This document shows positions 1 through 6,979 of a DNA stretch of 64,000 nt, piece by piece. Within the stretch, counting starts at the first letter, position 1, and the number at the start of each line of letters is the position of its first letter. Origin of the DNA: Nocardioides sp. IC4_145 (GTDB taxonomy: Bacteria > Actinomycetota > Actinomycetes > Propionibacteriales > Nocardioidaceae); the NCBI RefSeq assembly GCF_011250565.1, contig NZ_JAANMS010000013.1, positions 17,238 to 81,237 of the forward strand, read 5' to 3'. The notes beneath the pieces are model-generated. The model was not told the origin of the DNA. It made no database searches and saw nothing but the letters and a program-made list of their open reading frames with translations. Both the position numbers and the translations under genes were made by a program.

Positions 1-732
1 GCGCCCGACGGGCTGCGGGTCCTGCTGGGGGAGCGCGAGGGGCGGGCGTGGTTCGCCGTCGTCACTGGCCCGGAGGAGGCGAAGGGGGACGCGTCCTGGT
101 TGCCGCTGCGCGGCCTGCTGCCGTCGCTCTCGGACGACAACCTCGCGGTCGCGCCGTTGGTCCTCCACGCGCTCGGTCTGGCGGAGTGGCACTTCGCGAC
201 GCGCTTCTGCCCGCGCTGCGGCGGTCGCCTCGAGGCGACCGCGGCGGGTCACGAGCTGGTGTGCACGCAGTGCGGGAAGTCGCAGTTCCCCCGCAGTGAC
301 CCGGCGGTGATCATGGTCGTCACCTCGGGCGAGCCGGGGGCCGAGGACGAGCGGTGCCTGCTGGGGCGCCAGGCGATGTGGCCGGAGGGGCGCTACTCCA
401 CGCTGGCCGGCTTCTGCGAGCCGGGCGAGACGCTGGAGGACGCCGTGCGCCGGGAGGTGGCCGAGGAGACCGGCGTGGTCGTCGGCGAGGTGGAGTACTT
501 CAGCAGCCAGCCGTGGCCGCTGCCCGCCAGCCTGATGGTCGGCTTCGTCGCCCGCGCGACCTCCACCGAGATCACCGTCGACGAGGTGGAGATCGAGGAC
601 GCCCGCTGGTTCACCCGCGCCGAGATGCGCGAGCAGGCCACCTCCGGCGAGCTGGTGCTCCCCGGCGGGGTCTCCATCAGCCGCTCGCTCATCGAGCACT
701 GGTACGGCGGGACGCTGCCCGGCCAGTGGTGA
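1..732 (+). CDS. nudC: NAD+ diphosphatase (NudC-type Nudix hydrolase), 5' partial
   Basis: Hydrolyses NAD(H) to NMN(H) and AMP; family members can also remove NAD caps from RNA. The start lies before the window, so 243 codons are seen. A zinc ribbon is visible at about residues 70-93 of the fragment (CPRCG, then CTQCGK). The Nudix box follows at about 137-160 (GFCEPGETLED, REVAEETG). Then comes SQPWPLPAS, the family signature that separates NudC from other Nudix enzymes. It is convergent with the mycoredoxin gene, with a long palindrome between them. Position next to mrx1 and uvrD2 matches my recollection of mycobacterial gene order. Function is secure; only the N-terminal extent is unknown. 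Confidence 0.93.
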   Translation, partial: APDGLRVLLGEREGRAWFAVVTGPEEAKGDASWLPLRGLLPSLSDDNLAVAPLVLHALGLAEWHFATRFCPRCGGRLEATAAGHELVCTQCGKSQFPRSDPAVIMVVTSGEPGAEDERCLLGRQAMWPEGRYSTLAGFCEPGETLEDAVRREVAEETGVVVGEVEYFSSQPWPLPASLMVGFVARATSTEITVDEVEIEDARWFTRAEMREQATSGELVLPGGVSISRSLIEHWYGGTLPGQW

Positions 733-769
733 TCGCCCCGCCGCCGGTCGCGCCGGCCGCCGTGGAGCA

Positions 770-839
770 TGTAACGGACAGTTCGCCACTGTGTAGGCAC
801 GCTGCAACGTGCCTACAGAGCAGCGAACTGTCCGTTACA
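770..839. repeat. 70-bp symmetric nested palindrome, copy 1
   Basis: The outer arms are perfect 17-mers (TGTAACGGACAGTTCGC at 770-786 and its complement at 823-839). Two 5-nt spacers flank a perfect 10-bp inner stem (TGTAGGCACG, 792-801 and 808-817) with a 6-nt loop. It sits between the convergent nudC and mrx1 genes. A diverged copy of identical length and layout lies at 45273-45342, again between convergent genes. No long T-run follows it. It may act as a bidirectional terminator or be a REP-like dispersed element. Confidence 0.9.
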
Positions 840-893
840 AGTCCGGCGGGGGACGCGGGCAGCTCGAGCCCGGGCGGGCTGGGCCGCCGCGGA

Positions 894-1142
894 TCAGGCC
901 AGCGCGGCCAGCTTCTCCTTGACCTGGGCGAGGGAGGGGTTGGTCTGGGCGGTGCCGTCGGCGTAGACGAGCGTGGGGACGGTCTGGTTGCCGTTGTTGG
1001 CCGACTCGACGATCTTCGCGGCGTCGGGCGCCTGCTCGATGTCGACGACGTCGTAGGTGATGCCCTCGCGGTCGAGCTGGCTCTTGAGCCGGTGGCAGTA
1101 GCCGCACCACGGGGTCGTGTACATCGTGAACTGGCCGCTCAT
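894..1142 (-). CDS. mrx1: mycoredoxin / glutaredoxin-like thiol oxidoreductase
   Basis: A small cytoplasmic thioredoxin-fold protein of 82 residues. The redox motif WCGYC lies near residues 12-16 and the cis-proline loop TVPT near residues 54-57. In actinobacteria such proteins reduce mycothiol-mixed disulfides with mycothiol as cofactor. The length, the CGYC motif and the place beside uvrD2 match mycobacterial Mrx1. It is divergent from uvrD2, with 74 bp between the starts. A generic glutaredoxin is the alternative name, but the fold and active site are clear. Confidence 0.9.
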   Translation of the reverse strand: MSGQFTMYTTPWCGYCHRLKSQLDREGITYDVVDIEQAPDAAKIVESANNGNQTVPTLVYADGTAQTNPSLAQVKEKLAALA

Positions 1143-1216
1143 CTGGACTGTCGCCTCCGGCGTCTAGGGTCTGGAACACCGATCAAACCACCGTTCCCCA
1201 GGAGTTGTTCCCTTCC

Positions 1217-3238
1217 ATGACCGGCCCCGACGACCTGCTCGCCGCGCTCGACCCGGAGCAGCGCCGGGTCGCCGAGGCGCTGCGCGGCCCGGTGCGGGTG
1301 CTGGCCGGTGCGGGCACGGGCAAGACCCGCGCGATCACGCACCGGATCGCGTACGGCGTCGCGACGGGTGTGTACGCCCCGACCGAGGTCCTGGCGGTCA
1401 CGTTCACCACCCGCGCGGCCGGCGAGATGCGCGGGCGGTTGCGCACGCTGGGGGCCGGGGGCGTGCAGGCGCGCACGTTCCACTCCGCGGCGCTGCGCCA
1501 GCTGCGGTACTTCTGGCCGCACGTGCACGGCACCGAGCTGCCCCAGCTCATCGAGTCCAAGATCGGCCTGCTCGCGACCGCCGCCCGCCGGCAGCGGATC
1601 TCCGCCGACCAGGCGCTGCTGCGCGACCTCGCCTCGGAGGTCGAGTGGGCGAAGGTGAGCAACGTCCAGCCCGACGACTACCCGCGGGTGGCGGCGGCGC
1701 GCGGGCGCAGCGTCACCAACCTCGACCACCACGCCGTCGGCCGGGTGTTCAGCAGCTACGAGGACGCCAAGCGCGAGTCGGGGCGGATGGACATGGAGGA
1801 CGTCCTGCTGCTGACCGCCGGCATGCTCGCCGAGGACGAGCGGGTGGCGGCGCAGGTGCGCCGGCAGTACAAGTTCTTCGTCGTCGACGAGTTCCAGGAC
1901 GTCTCGCCGCTCCAGTCCGCACTGCTCGACCTGTGGCTCGGCGGCCGCGACGAGCTCTGCGTGGTCGGCGACCCGGCGCAGACGATCTACTCCTTCGCCG
2001 GGGCCAACGCCGACTACCTGCGCGACTTCCCGAGGCGCTATCCCGGCACCACCTCGGTCGAGCTGGTCCGCAACTACCGCTCCACGCCCCAGGTCGTCGA
2101 CGCGGCCAACACGCTGCTCGCCGGGACGCCGAGCCAGGGCGTCGACCTGCGCGCGCAGCGGCCGTCCGGCCCGCCGGTCACCTACTCCGCCCGGCCCGAC
2201 GAGGTCGCGGAGGCCGAGGACGTCGCCGCGCGCATCCTCAAGCTCCGCGACGCCGGCCGCCCGCTCGGCGAGGTCGCGATCCTGTTCCGCATCAACGCCC
2301 AGTCCGAGGCGTTCGAGGAGGCGCTCGCGGCGCGCCGGATCCCGTACGTCGTCCGCGGCGCCGCCCGCTTCTTCGACCGTCCCGAGGTGCGCGAGGCGGT
2401 GACGCGCATCCGCGGCGCCGCCCGCTCCGGGGAGGGCGTCGGCGTCGTCGACACCGTCACCGCGACGCTGGCCGGCATGGGCTGGACGCCCGAGGCGCCG
2501 GCGGCCCGCGGCCAGACCCGCGACCGCTGGGAGTCCTGGCAGGCGCTGGTCGACCAGGCGTCCGAGTTCGAGGCCGGCGGGGGAGACCTCGAGGCGTTCG
2601 TGGCCGACCTCGACCGCCGGGCCGCCGAGCAGCACGCGCCGGTCGCCGACGGTGTCACGCTGGCGACCTTCCACGCCGCCAAGGGCCTGGAGTGGGACTC
2701 GGTCTTCCTCTGCGGCCTCCAGGACGGCACGCTCCCGATCACCTACGCCGACACCCCGCTCGCGGTCGAGGAGGAGCGGCGACTCCTGTACGTCGGCATG
2801 ACCCGTGCCCGCCTCGACCTCGCGCTGTCGTGGGCGGCTGCGCGCAACCCGGGCGGCCGCGCGTCGCGGCGGCCCTCGCGGTTCCTCGACCCGCTGCTGC
2901 CGGAGGAGTCCCGCGCGCAGGACCAGCCGCGGCGGCGCAAGGTCGCCGGCTGCCGCGAGTGCGGCAAGCCGCTGACGAGCGCCATCGAGAAGAAGCGCGG
3001 CCGCTGCCACGACTGCCCGGCGTCGTACGACGAGGAGCTCTTCGAGCGGCTGCGCACGTGGCGCAAGGAGCGGGCCGACTCCGAGTCGGTGCCGGCGTTC
3101 GTCGTCTTCACCGACGCCACCCTGCAGCTCATCGCCGAGCACAAGCCGCAGACGCCCGAGGCGATGCTGCGGATCAGTGGTATAGGCCGCTCGAAGGTCG
3201 AGAAGTACGGCGAGGACGTGCTCGACCTCGTCGGCTGA
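1217..3238 (+). CDS. uvrD2: ATP-dependent DNA helicase UvrD2 (SF1, HRDC domain)
   Basis: A superfamily 1 DNA helicase of 673 residues that unwinds DNA with ATP. Walker A GAGTGKT is at 31-37, the Walker B/DEFQD box near 223-227, and later helicase motifs include HAAKGLEWD near 484 and VGMTRAR near 530. The C-terminal part holds four cysteines (CRECG, then CHDC) and an HRDC domain ending the protein, as in mycobacterial UvrD2. I chose ATG 1217 because AGGAG lies 12 nt upstream; the in-frame TTG at 1205 directly abuts that site. It lies just upstream of the whiB7 leader, a linkage that I recall from mycobacteria. Confidence 0.93.
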   Translation: MTGPDDLLAALDPEQRRVAEALRGPVRVLAGAGTGKTRAITHRIAYGVATGVYAPTEVLAVTFTTRAAGEMRGRLRTLGAGGVQARTFHSAALRQLRYFWPHVHGTELPQLIESKIGLLATAARRQRISADQALLRDLASEVEWAKVSNVQPDDYPRVAAARGRSVTNLDHHAVGRVFSSYEDAKRESGRMDMEDVLLLTAGMLAEDERVAAQVRRQYKFFVVDEFQDVSPLQSALLDLWLGGRDELCVVGDPAQTIYSFAGANADYLRDFPRRYPGTTSVELVRNYRSTPQVVDAANTLLAGTPSQGVDLRAQRPSGPPVTYSARPDEVAEAEDVAARILKLRDAGRPLGEVAILFRINAQSEAFEEALAARRIPYVVRGAARFFDRPEVREAVTRIRGAARSGEGVGVVDTVTATLAGMGWTPEAPAARGQTRDRWESWQALVDQASEFEAGGGDLEAFVADLDRRAAEQHAPVADGVTLATFHAAKGLEWDSVFLCGLQDGTLPITYADTPLAVEEERRLLYVGMTRARLDLALSWAAARNPGGRASRRPSRFLDPLLPEESRAQDQPRRRKVAGCRECGKPLTSAIEKKRGRCHDCPASYDEELFERLRTWRKERADSESVPAFVVFTDATLQLIAEHKPQTPEAMLRISGIGRSKVEKYGEDVLDLVG

Positions 3239-3335
3239 GGGCGTTTGCGCAGGTCAGCCGAGACGGGGCCGGGCACGCCCGGGCAGCCGTAACGGTTGCC
3301 CCGGAGACGGTTGAAGAAGAAATCGGCGAAATGCC

Positions 3336-3376
3336 CAATAAATGGTTTGCCCCTTACCGAGCAGGGGCGCTAACTT
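3336..3376 (+). promoter_or_regulatory. candidate whiB7 promoter with AT-rich activator box
   Basis: A -35 like element TTGCCC (3347-3352) and a -10 like element TAACTT (3371-3376) are separated by 18 nt. Immediately upstream is an AT-rich run (AATAAAT, 3336-3342), rare in this GC-rich sequence. Known whiB7-dependent promoters carry a short AT-rich block next to the -35, bound by the WhiB7 AT-hook with the housekeeping sigma factor. The arrangement suggests autoactivation; this is inference from pattern and position. Confidence 0.55.
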
Positions 3377-3448
3377 CACGTCACCAGTCAACGCGCACGA
3401 CGGTCCTGACAAGACCGGCGCCCGAAGCACCGAAGGAGGTGGCCCGCG

Positions 3449-3664
3449 ATGAACAGCACCGTGAACCTGTGGATGACGGCTCAGACCCCGTCCCGCTTCG
3501 CCATGCCCACGTGCGGCCACGCCTCGATCGGCGCCACCGGTGTCATCGTCCGCGATCGCCGGGAGGACTCCGTCCTTCCCGCGGCCATCGCCGGCAAGCG
3601 CGACGCGGCCCGCACGCAGGCCTACTTCCCGGGTACCACCGCCTGGAGACCACCGATCTGCTGA
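3449..3664 (+). CDS. upstream regulatory ORF of whiB7 (71 residues)
   Basis: An open frame in the whiB7 leader with AAGGAGGTGG only 6 nt before its ATG, stronger than most sites in the window. The peptide has 71 residues with no recognisable domain and ends PPIC just before the terminator. Its role is probably regulatory: normal translation would cover the antiterminator arm at 3579-3586, while slow or stalled ribosomes early in the ORF would expose it. Whether the peptide itself matters is not visible. It could also be an unrelated small protein. Confidence 0.65.
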   Translation: MNSTVNLWMTAQTPSRFAMPTCGHASIGATGVIVRDRREDSVLPAAIAGKRDAARTQAYFPGTTAWRPPIC

Positions 3665-3688
3665 GACTCCTCAGCACCGGCGACCTCC

Positions 3689-3728
3689 AGGCCGCGGAAC
3701 CCGAAACCCGGGATCCGCGGCCTTTCTG
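3689..3728 (+). terminator. intrinsic terminator in the whiB7 leader
   Basis: A 9-bp GC stem (AGGCCGCGG at 3689-3697 with CCGCGGCCT at 3715-3723) closes a 17-nt loop and runs into the T-rich stretch TTTCTGATTT. It lies between the upstream ORF and whiB7, where it would stop transcription in the absence of antitermination. Confidence 0.75.
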
Positions 3729-3771
3729 ATTTCCCGCACACCCGCGATCAGAGCAATCAAGGAGGTGAAAC

Positions 3772-4089
3772 ATGACCATCAGCGTTCTCGACCGCAGCCC
3801 TGCAGCGGAGCCCACCCTCGGCCTCCTGCACGACCAGGCGGCCTCGGTGGACGACGAGCTGCTGCCCTGCCGGGTGAACAACCCCGAGCTGTGGTTCGCC
3901 GAGTCCCCGTCCGACGTGGAGCACGCCAAGGCCCTCTGCCAGGAGTGCCCGGTCCAGGCCCTGTGCCTCGACGGGGCCCTCGACCGCCGCGAGCCCTGGG
4001 GTGTCTGGGGCGGACAGCTCTTCCTCCAAGGAGTGGTGATCCCCCGCAAGCGGCCCCGTGGCCGTCCCCGCAAGAACGACGCCGCCTGA
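3772..4089 (+). CDS. whiB7: WhiB7, redox-responsive Fe-S transcriptional activator of intrinsic resistance
   Basis: A WhiB-family protein of 105 residues that binds a [4Fe-4S] cluster and partners with the housekeeping sigma factor to switch on intrinsic antibiotic-tolerance genes. The four cluster cysteines are C33, C56, C59 and C65. The sigma-interaction turn GVWGG is at 77-81. An AT-hook, RGRPRK at 96-101, marks it as WhiB7 rather than another Wbl protein. The start is fixed by AAGGAGGTGA just upstream. It sits downstream of uvrD2 behind an attenuator leader and is followed by two small paralogous ORFs that may share its transcript. Confidence 0.95.
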   Translation: MTISVLDRSPAAEPTLGLLHDQAASVDDELLPCRVNNPELWFAESPSDVEHAKALCQECPVQALCLDGALDRREPWGVWGGQLFLQGVVIPRKRPRGRPRKNDAA

Positions 4090-4158
4090 CCGGCGGCCGG
4101 CACCCGCAGCACCCGCAGCACCCGACCAACATCCCTCACTCACGACAAGGACGTCGCG

Positions 4159-4323
4159 ATGAACCACCTGACCGTAGAGATCGCCCGCGCGCACATGGAC
4201 GCGCGCCTGGGCGAGGCGACGCGAGCCCGCAGGTCCTCCCAGCTGGCCCGCTCGATCCGGAACCACCGCAAGGCCGAGCAGGCCGTGCAGCAGGCCCGGA
4301 CCGCCCTCGCCCGAGCGCTCTGA
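4159..4323 (+). CDS. small basic helical protein, paralog 1 (54 residues)
   Basis: An unrecognised protein of 54 residues, rich in Arg, Ala and Gln and predicted to be largely helical (ends QQARTALARAL). It aligns without gaps to the next ORF, sharing the start MN-L, the motif ARLGEA near residue 15 and the C-terminal QQAR-ALARAL. This conservation of two neighbouring frames argues that both are real genes. It lies 69 nt after whiB7 on the same strand, with no terminator seen between, so it may be induced with whiB7. Function is unknown; ribosome or nucleic-acid binding is only a guess from its charge. Confidence 0.6.
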   Translation: MNHLTVEIARAHMDARLGEATRARRSSQLARSIRNHRKAEQAVQQARTALARAL

Positions 4324-4385
4324 GCGCGCTTGACACCCGAAGGACCGACCTCGCCATGACCACCGACCCGAACCGGAGCACCGAC

Positions 4386-4550
4386 ATGAATCTTCTCCAC
4401 GAGAACCTGGCCCGCGCACAACAGGCCGCGCGCCTGGGAGAGGCGCAACAGTCCCGCCGCGGCCACGAGCTGGCCCGTGCCCTCCGCCTGAGCCGCAAGG
4501 CCGAGCGGGCCGCGCAGCAGGCGCGCCTCGCCCTGGCCCGTGCCCTCTGA
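4386..4550 (+). CDS. small basic helical protein, paralog 2 (54 residues)
   Basis: The second copy of the tandem pair. From ATG 4386 it is 54 residues, exactly the length of paralog 1. About half of positions are identical, including ARLGEA, RKAE and QQAR-ALARAL. An in-frame ATG at 4356 would add ten residues; the colinear alignment and GGAG 7 nt before 4386 favour the shorter form. A strong hairpin 39 nt after the stop probably ends the transcript. No function is recognised. Confidence 0.6.
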   Translation: MNLLHENLARAQQAARLGEAQQSRRGHELARALRLSRKAERAAQQARLALARAL

Positions 4551-4588
4551 CGCGGACCGACCTCACCCTGATCGCGGGTGATGCAAGA

Positions 4589-4625
4589 GAGGAGCCCGGC
4601 ACCACGAGGTGGTGCCGGGCTCCTC
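4589..4625 (+). terminator. 17-bp hairpin terminator after the whiB7 cluster
   Basis: Perfect arms 4589-4605 and 4609-4625 enclose a 3-nt loop. No T-tract follows, which is common for actinobacterial terminators. It separates the small paralogs from the zinc-ribbon gene. Confidence 0.75.
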
Positions 4626-4658
4626 GGCGTCCCCGGCCGGTCTCGTTACCCTCGGACG

Positions 4659-4838
4659 ATGGACGACCCCGAGCTGCCGCGCACGTGCGCCTGGTGTGGC
4701 CGGCAGGAGACCGACCTGGTCCGCAGCCTCGCCTGGACGACCGCGATCGAGAACGGCCGACCCCGCACCTTCTGCGACACCTGCTCCCGGGAGCACCTCC
4801 GCGCGATGGAGGGCAAGCTCGACAGCGAGCACTGGTAG
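4659..4838 (+). CDS. small zinc-ribbon protein (59 residues)
   Basis: An unrecognised 59-residue protein with two CxxC pairs (CAWC at 10-13 and CDTC at 39-42), most likely binding one zinc ion. The middle is RSLAWTTAIENG and the tail is acidic/basic (GKLDSEHW). I start it at ATG 4659; an upstream in-frame ATG at 4578 would run through the terminator hairpin. It precedes the cyclodehydratase-like gene by 60 nt on the same strand, so they may be cotranscribed. Confidence 0.7.
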   Translation: MDDPELPRTCAWCGRQETDLVRSLAWTTAIENGRPRTFCDTCSREHLRAMEGKLDSEHW

Positions 4839-4898
4839 CGGCTCGCCGCCTGTGGAGGACCGTTCGCGCGCCCCGCGACGCCGTGTGACGCTGCCGGC

Positions 4899-5723
4899 AT
4901 GAGCCGCACGCTGCGCCCCGGACTGGTCGTCGCCCGTCGCGACGACGGGCACCTGCAGGTCGGGCTCGACCCGCCGCGGCGAGTGGTGCTGCCCGACTCC
5001 CCGGAGGTACGCCGCGTGCTCGACGCGGTCGTCCGCGGGACCCGGCCCGAGGGCGGCCCGGTGGCCGACCGCGTGCTGGCCGCGCTCGGGGCGGCGGACC
5101 TGCTCGTCGACGCCCGGCCGCGGGGGAGCGCGTCGGTCGAGGCCGCCCGCGCCCGGCACGGCGACGACGCGGCCCGTCGGCTAGCGCGACGGGCGGCGAC
5201 CTCGGTCTCGGTCGACGCGCCGCCGGCCCTGGTCGACCAGGTCGTCCCGCTGCTGGTCGCCGCCGGCCTGCGGGCGACCAAGCCGGGTCCGGGGAGCGTG
5301 CACCTGGTGCTGGCGCACGGCGTGGTCGCTCGCGACCGGCTCGACGGCTGCCTGCGGGCGGGCGTCCCGCACCTGGCCGTGGCCGGTCACGAGGGCGGGT
5401 GCACGGTCGGCCCGTTCGTGGTGCCCGGGCGGACCGGCTGCCTGCGGTGCGCGGACGCGCGGCGTGCGGAGGCCGACCCACGGCGGGCGGTCGTGCTCGA
5501 GCAGCTCGCCCGGGCCCCCGCGGCTGCCTGCGACCCGGTGGTCGTCGCGCTCGCGCTGGCCTGGGCGGTCCGTGACCTGGTCGCCTGGGCGGAGGGCGAC
5601 CGGCCCTCGACCTGGGGTGCGGCGTACGAGCTCGGCGGGGTCGTGCCCGACCGGGTCGCCGTCGACCCGCACCCGCACTGCGGCTGCGCCTGGGCCGACC
5701 TCGGGGCCGCCCGCACCGCGTGA
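4899..5723 (+). CDS. ThiF/cyclodehydratase-domain protein (TOMM precursor-binding type)
   Basis: A 274-residue protein whose C-terminal half carries the pattern of the bacteriocin cyclodehydratase domain related to ThiF/E1 enzymes: GPFVVPGRTGCLRC near 170, then ADPRR, and a terminal HPHCGC motif near 258-263. The CxxC and CGC pairs probably bind a structural zinc. In thiazole/oxazole peptide pathways such proteins bind the precursor leader. No YcaO, dehydrogenase or precursor gene is present here, so the classical role is unlikely. A similar gene lies near whiB7 in mycobacteria (Rv3196, from memory). The function in this setting is unknown. Confidence 0.6.
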   Translation: MSRTLRPGLVVARRDDGHLQVGLDPPRRVVLPDSPEVRRVLDAVVRGTRPEGGPVADRVLAALGAADLLVDARPRGSASVEAARARHGDDAARRLARRAATSVSVDAPPALVDQVVPLLVAAGLRATKPGPGSVHLVLAHGVVARDRLDGCLRAGVPHLAVAGHEGGCTVGPFVVPGRTGCLRCADARRAEADPRRAVVLEQLARAPAAACDPVVVALALAWAVRDLVAWAEGDRPSTWGAAYELGGVVPDRVAVDPHPHCGCAWADLGAARTA

Positions 5724-5770
5724 CCACCGACCGACGGTCGCCGACCGCCCGTCGTCAGCGGAGACGACGA

Positions 5771-5802
5771 CGGCGGCGCTCCCGCGGAGGGGAGCGCCGC
5801 CG
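5771..5802. terminator. bidirectional hairpin between convergent genes
   Basis: A perfect 12-bp stem (5772-5783 with 5790-5801, extended by a C-G pair) and a 6-nt loop lie between the ends of the ThiF-like gene and the DUF5679-like gene. Confidence 0.7.
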
Positions 5803-5833
5803 GACAGCGTCTCGGTGCGTGGGGCGCGGTGCC

Positions 5834-5992
5834 TCAGGCCTTGCCAAGGATGCGGTTGAGGTTGGTGCTGCAGACGGGGCACACGGCCTTGGCCATGCGG
5901 GTGCCCTTGTCGTTGACCTTGACCTCGCCCTCCGCCTCGCGCTTCTCCTTGCACTTGACGCAGTAGAACTCGCCGCTCCAGGTCTCCGCCAT
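5834..5992 (-). CDS. DUF5679-like small zinc-ribbon protein (52 residues)
   Basis: A 52-residue protein with CVKC at 11-14 and CPVC at 38-41, so a compact zinc ribbon, and a basic tail NLNRILGKA. It resembles the small actinobacterial DUF5679 family, whose role is unknown. The start is set by AAGGAGG five nt before the ATG at 5992; a frame extension to 6016 has no such site. It is divergent from the crotonase gene. Confidence 0.75.
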   Translation of the reverse strand: MAETWSGEFYCVKCKEKREAEGEVKVNDKGTRMAKAVCPVCSTNLNRILGKA

Positions 5993-6184
5993 GACGGCCT
6001 CCTTGCCTAGACCCACTCGGGTCTTCCTCGGGTCTCACTCGGTGGTCGCGACGGGACGCAGGGGATGCCCGCCGGTGTCCCACGGCGAGACGCCGCCGGA
6101 CCGTTCTCGACGATACGACACCGCGCCGTTCCGGGCCCGCAGGCGCTCCGCGGCCCAGCGGGCGCCGTCGGTAGCCTGCCGCCC

Positions 6185-6979
6185 ATGGCTGACCTCACCC
6201 ACCTCCGTCTGGACCGGACCGACGACGGCGTGGCCGTCCTGACCCTGGACAACCCCGACATGCGCAACGCGATGTCCGACGAGATGACCGCCTCCTGGGT
6301 GCGGGCGATCGACGAGCTCGCGGCCGACAGGTCGGTGCGCGCCGTGGTCGTGACCGGCGAGGGGTCGGCGTTCTGCTCCGGCGGCAACACCGGCTGGATC
6401 GCGAGCGAGCCGGACGCGTCGGTCGACTACCTGCGGACCCGGATGATGGCGTTCTACCGCGCCTGGCTCTCGATCCGGAAGCTCGAGGTGCCGACGATCG
6501 CCGCCGTCAACGGCGCGGCCATCGGTGCCGGGCTGTGCCTGGCCCTGGCTTGCGACATCCGGTACGCCGCCCGCGGCGCCAAGCTCGGGGCCCCCTTCGT
6601 GAAGCTCGGCATGCACGCGGGCATGGCCGGAACCTACCTGCTGCCCAACGTGGTCGGCGAGGCGCACGCGCGCGACCTGCTGCTGACCGGTCGGGTGGTC
6701 CAGGCCGACGAGGCGCTGACCCTGGGCATGGTGTCGCGGGTCATCGAGCCCGAGGGCTTCCTCGACGAGGTCATGGAGACCGCCCACGGCATCGCCGCGA
6801 CCGCGCCGATCGCGAGCAGGCTGACGAAGCTGGCGCTGCTCGACGGCGGCCACCGCGACTTCGAGGCGTGCATCCAGTGGGAGGCGATGGCCCAGCCGAT
6901 CACGCTCGCCACCGCCGACCTGCAGGAGGGCATCCGCGCCAGCCGCGAGAAGCGGCCCCCGGCCTTCACCGGCGAATGA
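6185..6979 (+). CDS. enoyl-CoA hydratase/isomerase (crotonase) family protein
   Basis: A crotonase-fold protein of 264 residues acting on acyl-CoA thioesters. The oxyanion-hole segments are visible as FCSGGNTGW near 63-71 and AAIGAGLCLALACD near 111-124. The usual hydratase glutamate in the PE-LG segment is absent (it reads APFVKLG), and the second acidic position reads ARDLLLTG. A true 2-enoyl-CoA hydratase is therefore doubtful, and an isomerase or related crotonase is possible. ATG 6185 gives the typical N terminus MADLTHLRLDR. It stands alone, followed by a 339-nt gap. Confidence 0.82.
   Translation: MADLTHLRLDRTDDGVAVLTLDNPDMRNAMSDEMTASWVRAIDELAADRSVRAVVVTGEGSAFCSGGNTGWIASEPDASVDYLRTRMMAFYRAWLSIRKLEVPTIAAVNGAAIGAGLCLALACDIRYAARGAKLGAPFVKLGMHAGMAGTYLLPNVVGEAHARDLLLTGRVVQADEALTLGMVSRVIEPEGFLDEVMETAHGIAATAPIASRLTKLALLDGGHRDFEACIQWEAMAQPITLATADLQEGIRASREKRPPAFTGE

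Larger units (their letters stand above)
3377..3771 (+). promoter_or_regulatory. whiB7 5' leader with upstream ORF, antiterminator arm and terminator
   Basis: A leader of about 390 nt separates the promoter from whiB7. It contains a well-translated-looking upstream ORF (3449-3664) and an intrinsic terminator (3689-3728). CCGCGGCC at 3579-3586, inside the upstream ORF (codons 44-46), is identical to the terminator's 3' arm, so it could pair with the 5' arm at 3690-3697 and prevent termination. This fits the ribosome-sensing attenuation described for whiB7/wblC genes. whiB7 has its own strong site AAGGAGGTGA ending 5-6 nt before its ATG. Confidence 0.7.

Noticed and set aside
1139..3142. 667-codon minus-strand frame opposite uvrD2
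   Set aside because: Mirror frame of the helicase gene with biased composition and no motif.
3757..5727. 656-codon minus-strand frame over the whiB7 region
   Set aside because: Mirror frame over whiB7, the small paralogs and the ThiF-like gene; extreme Arg/Pro/Gly content.
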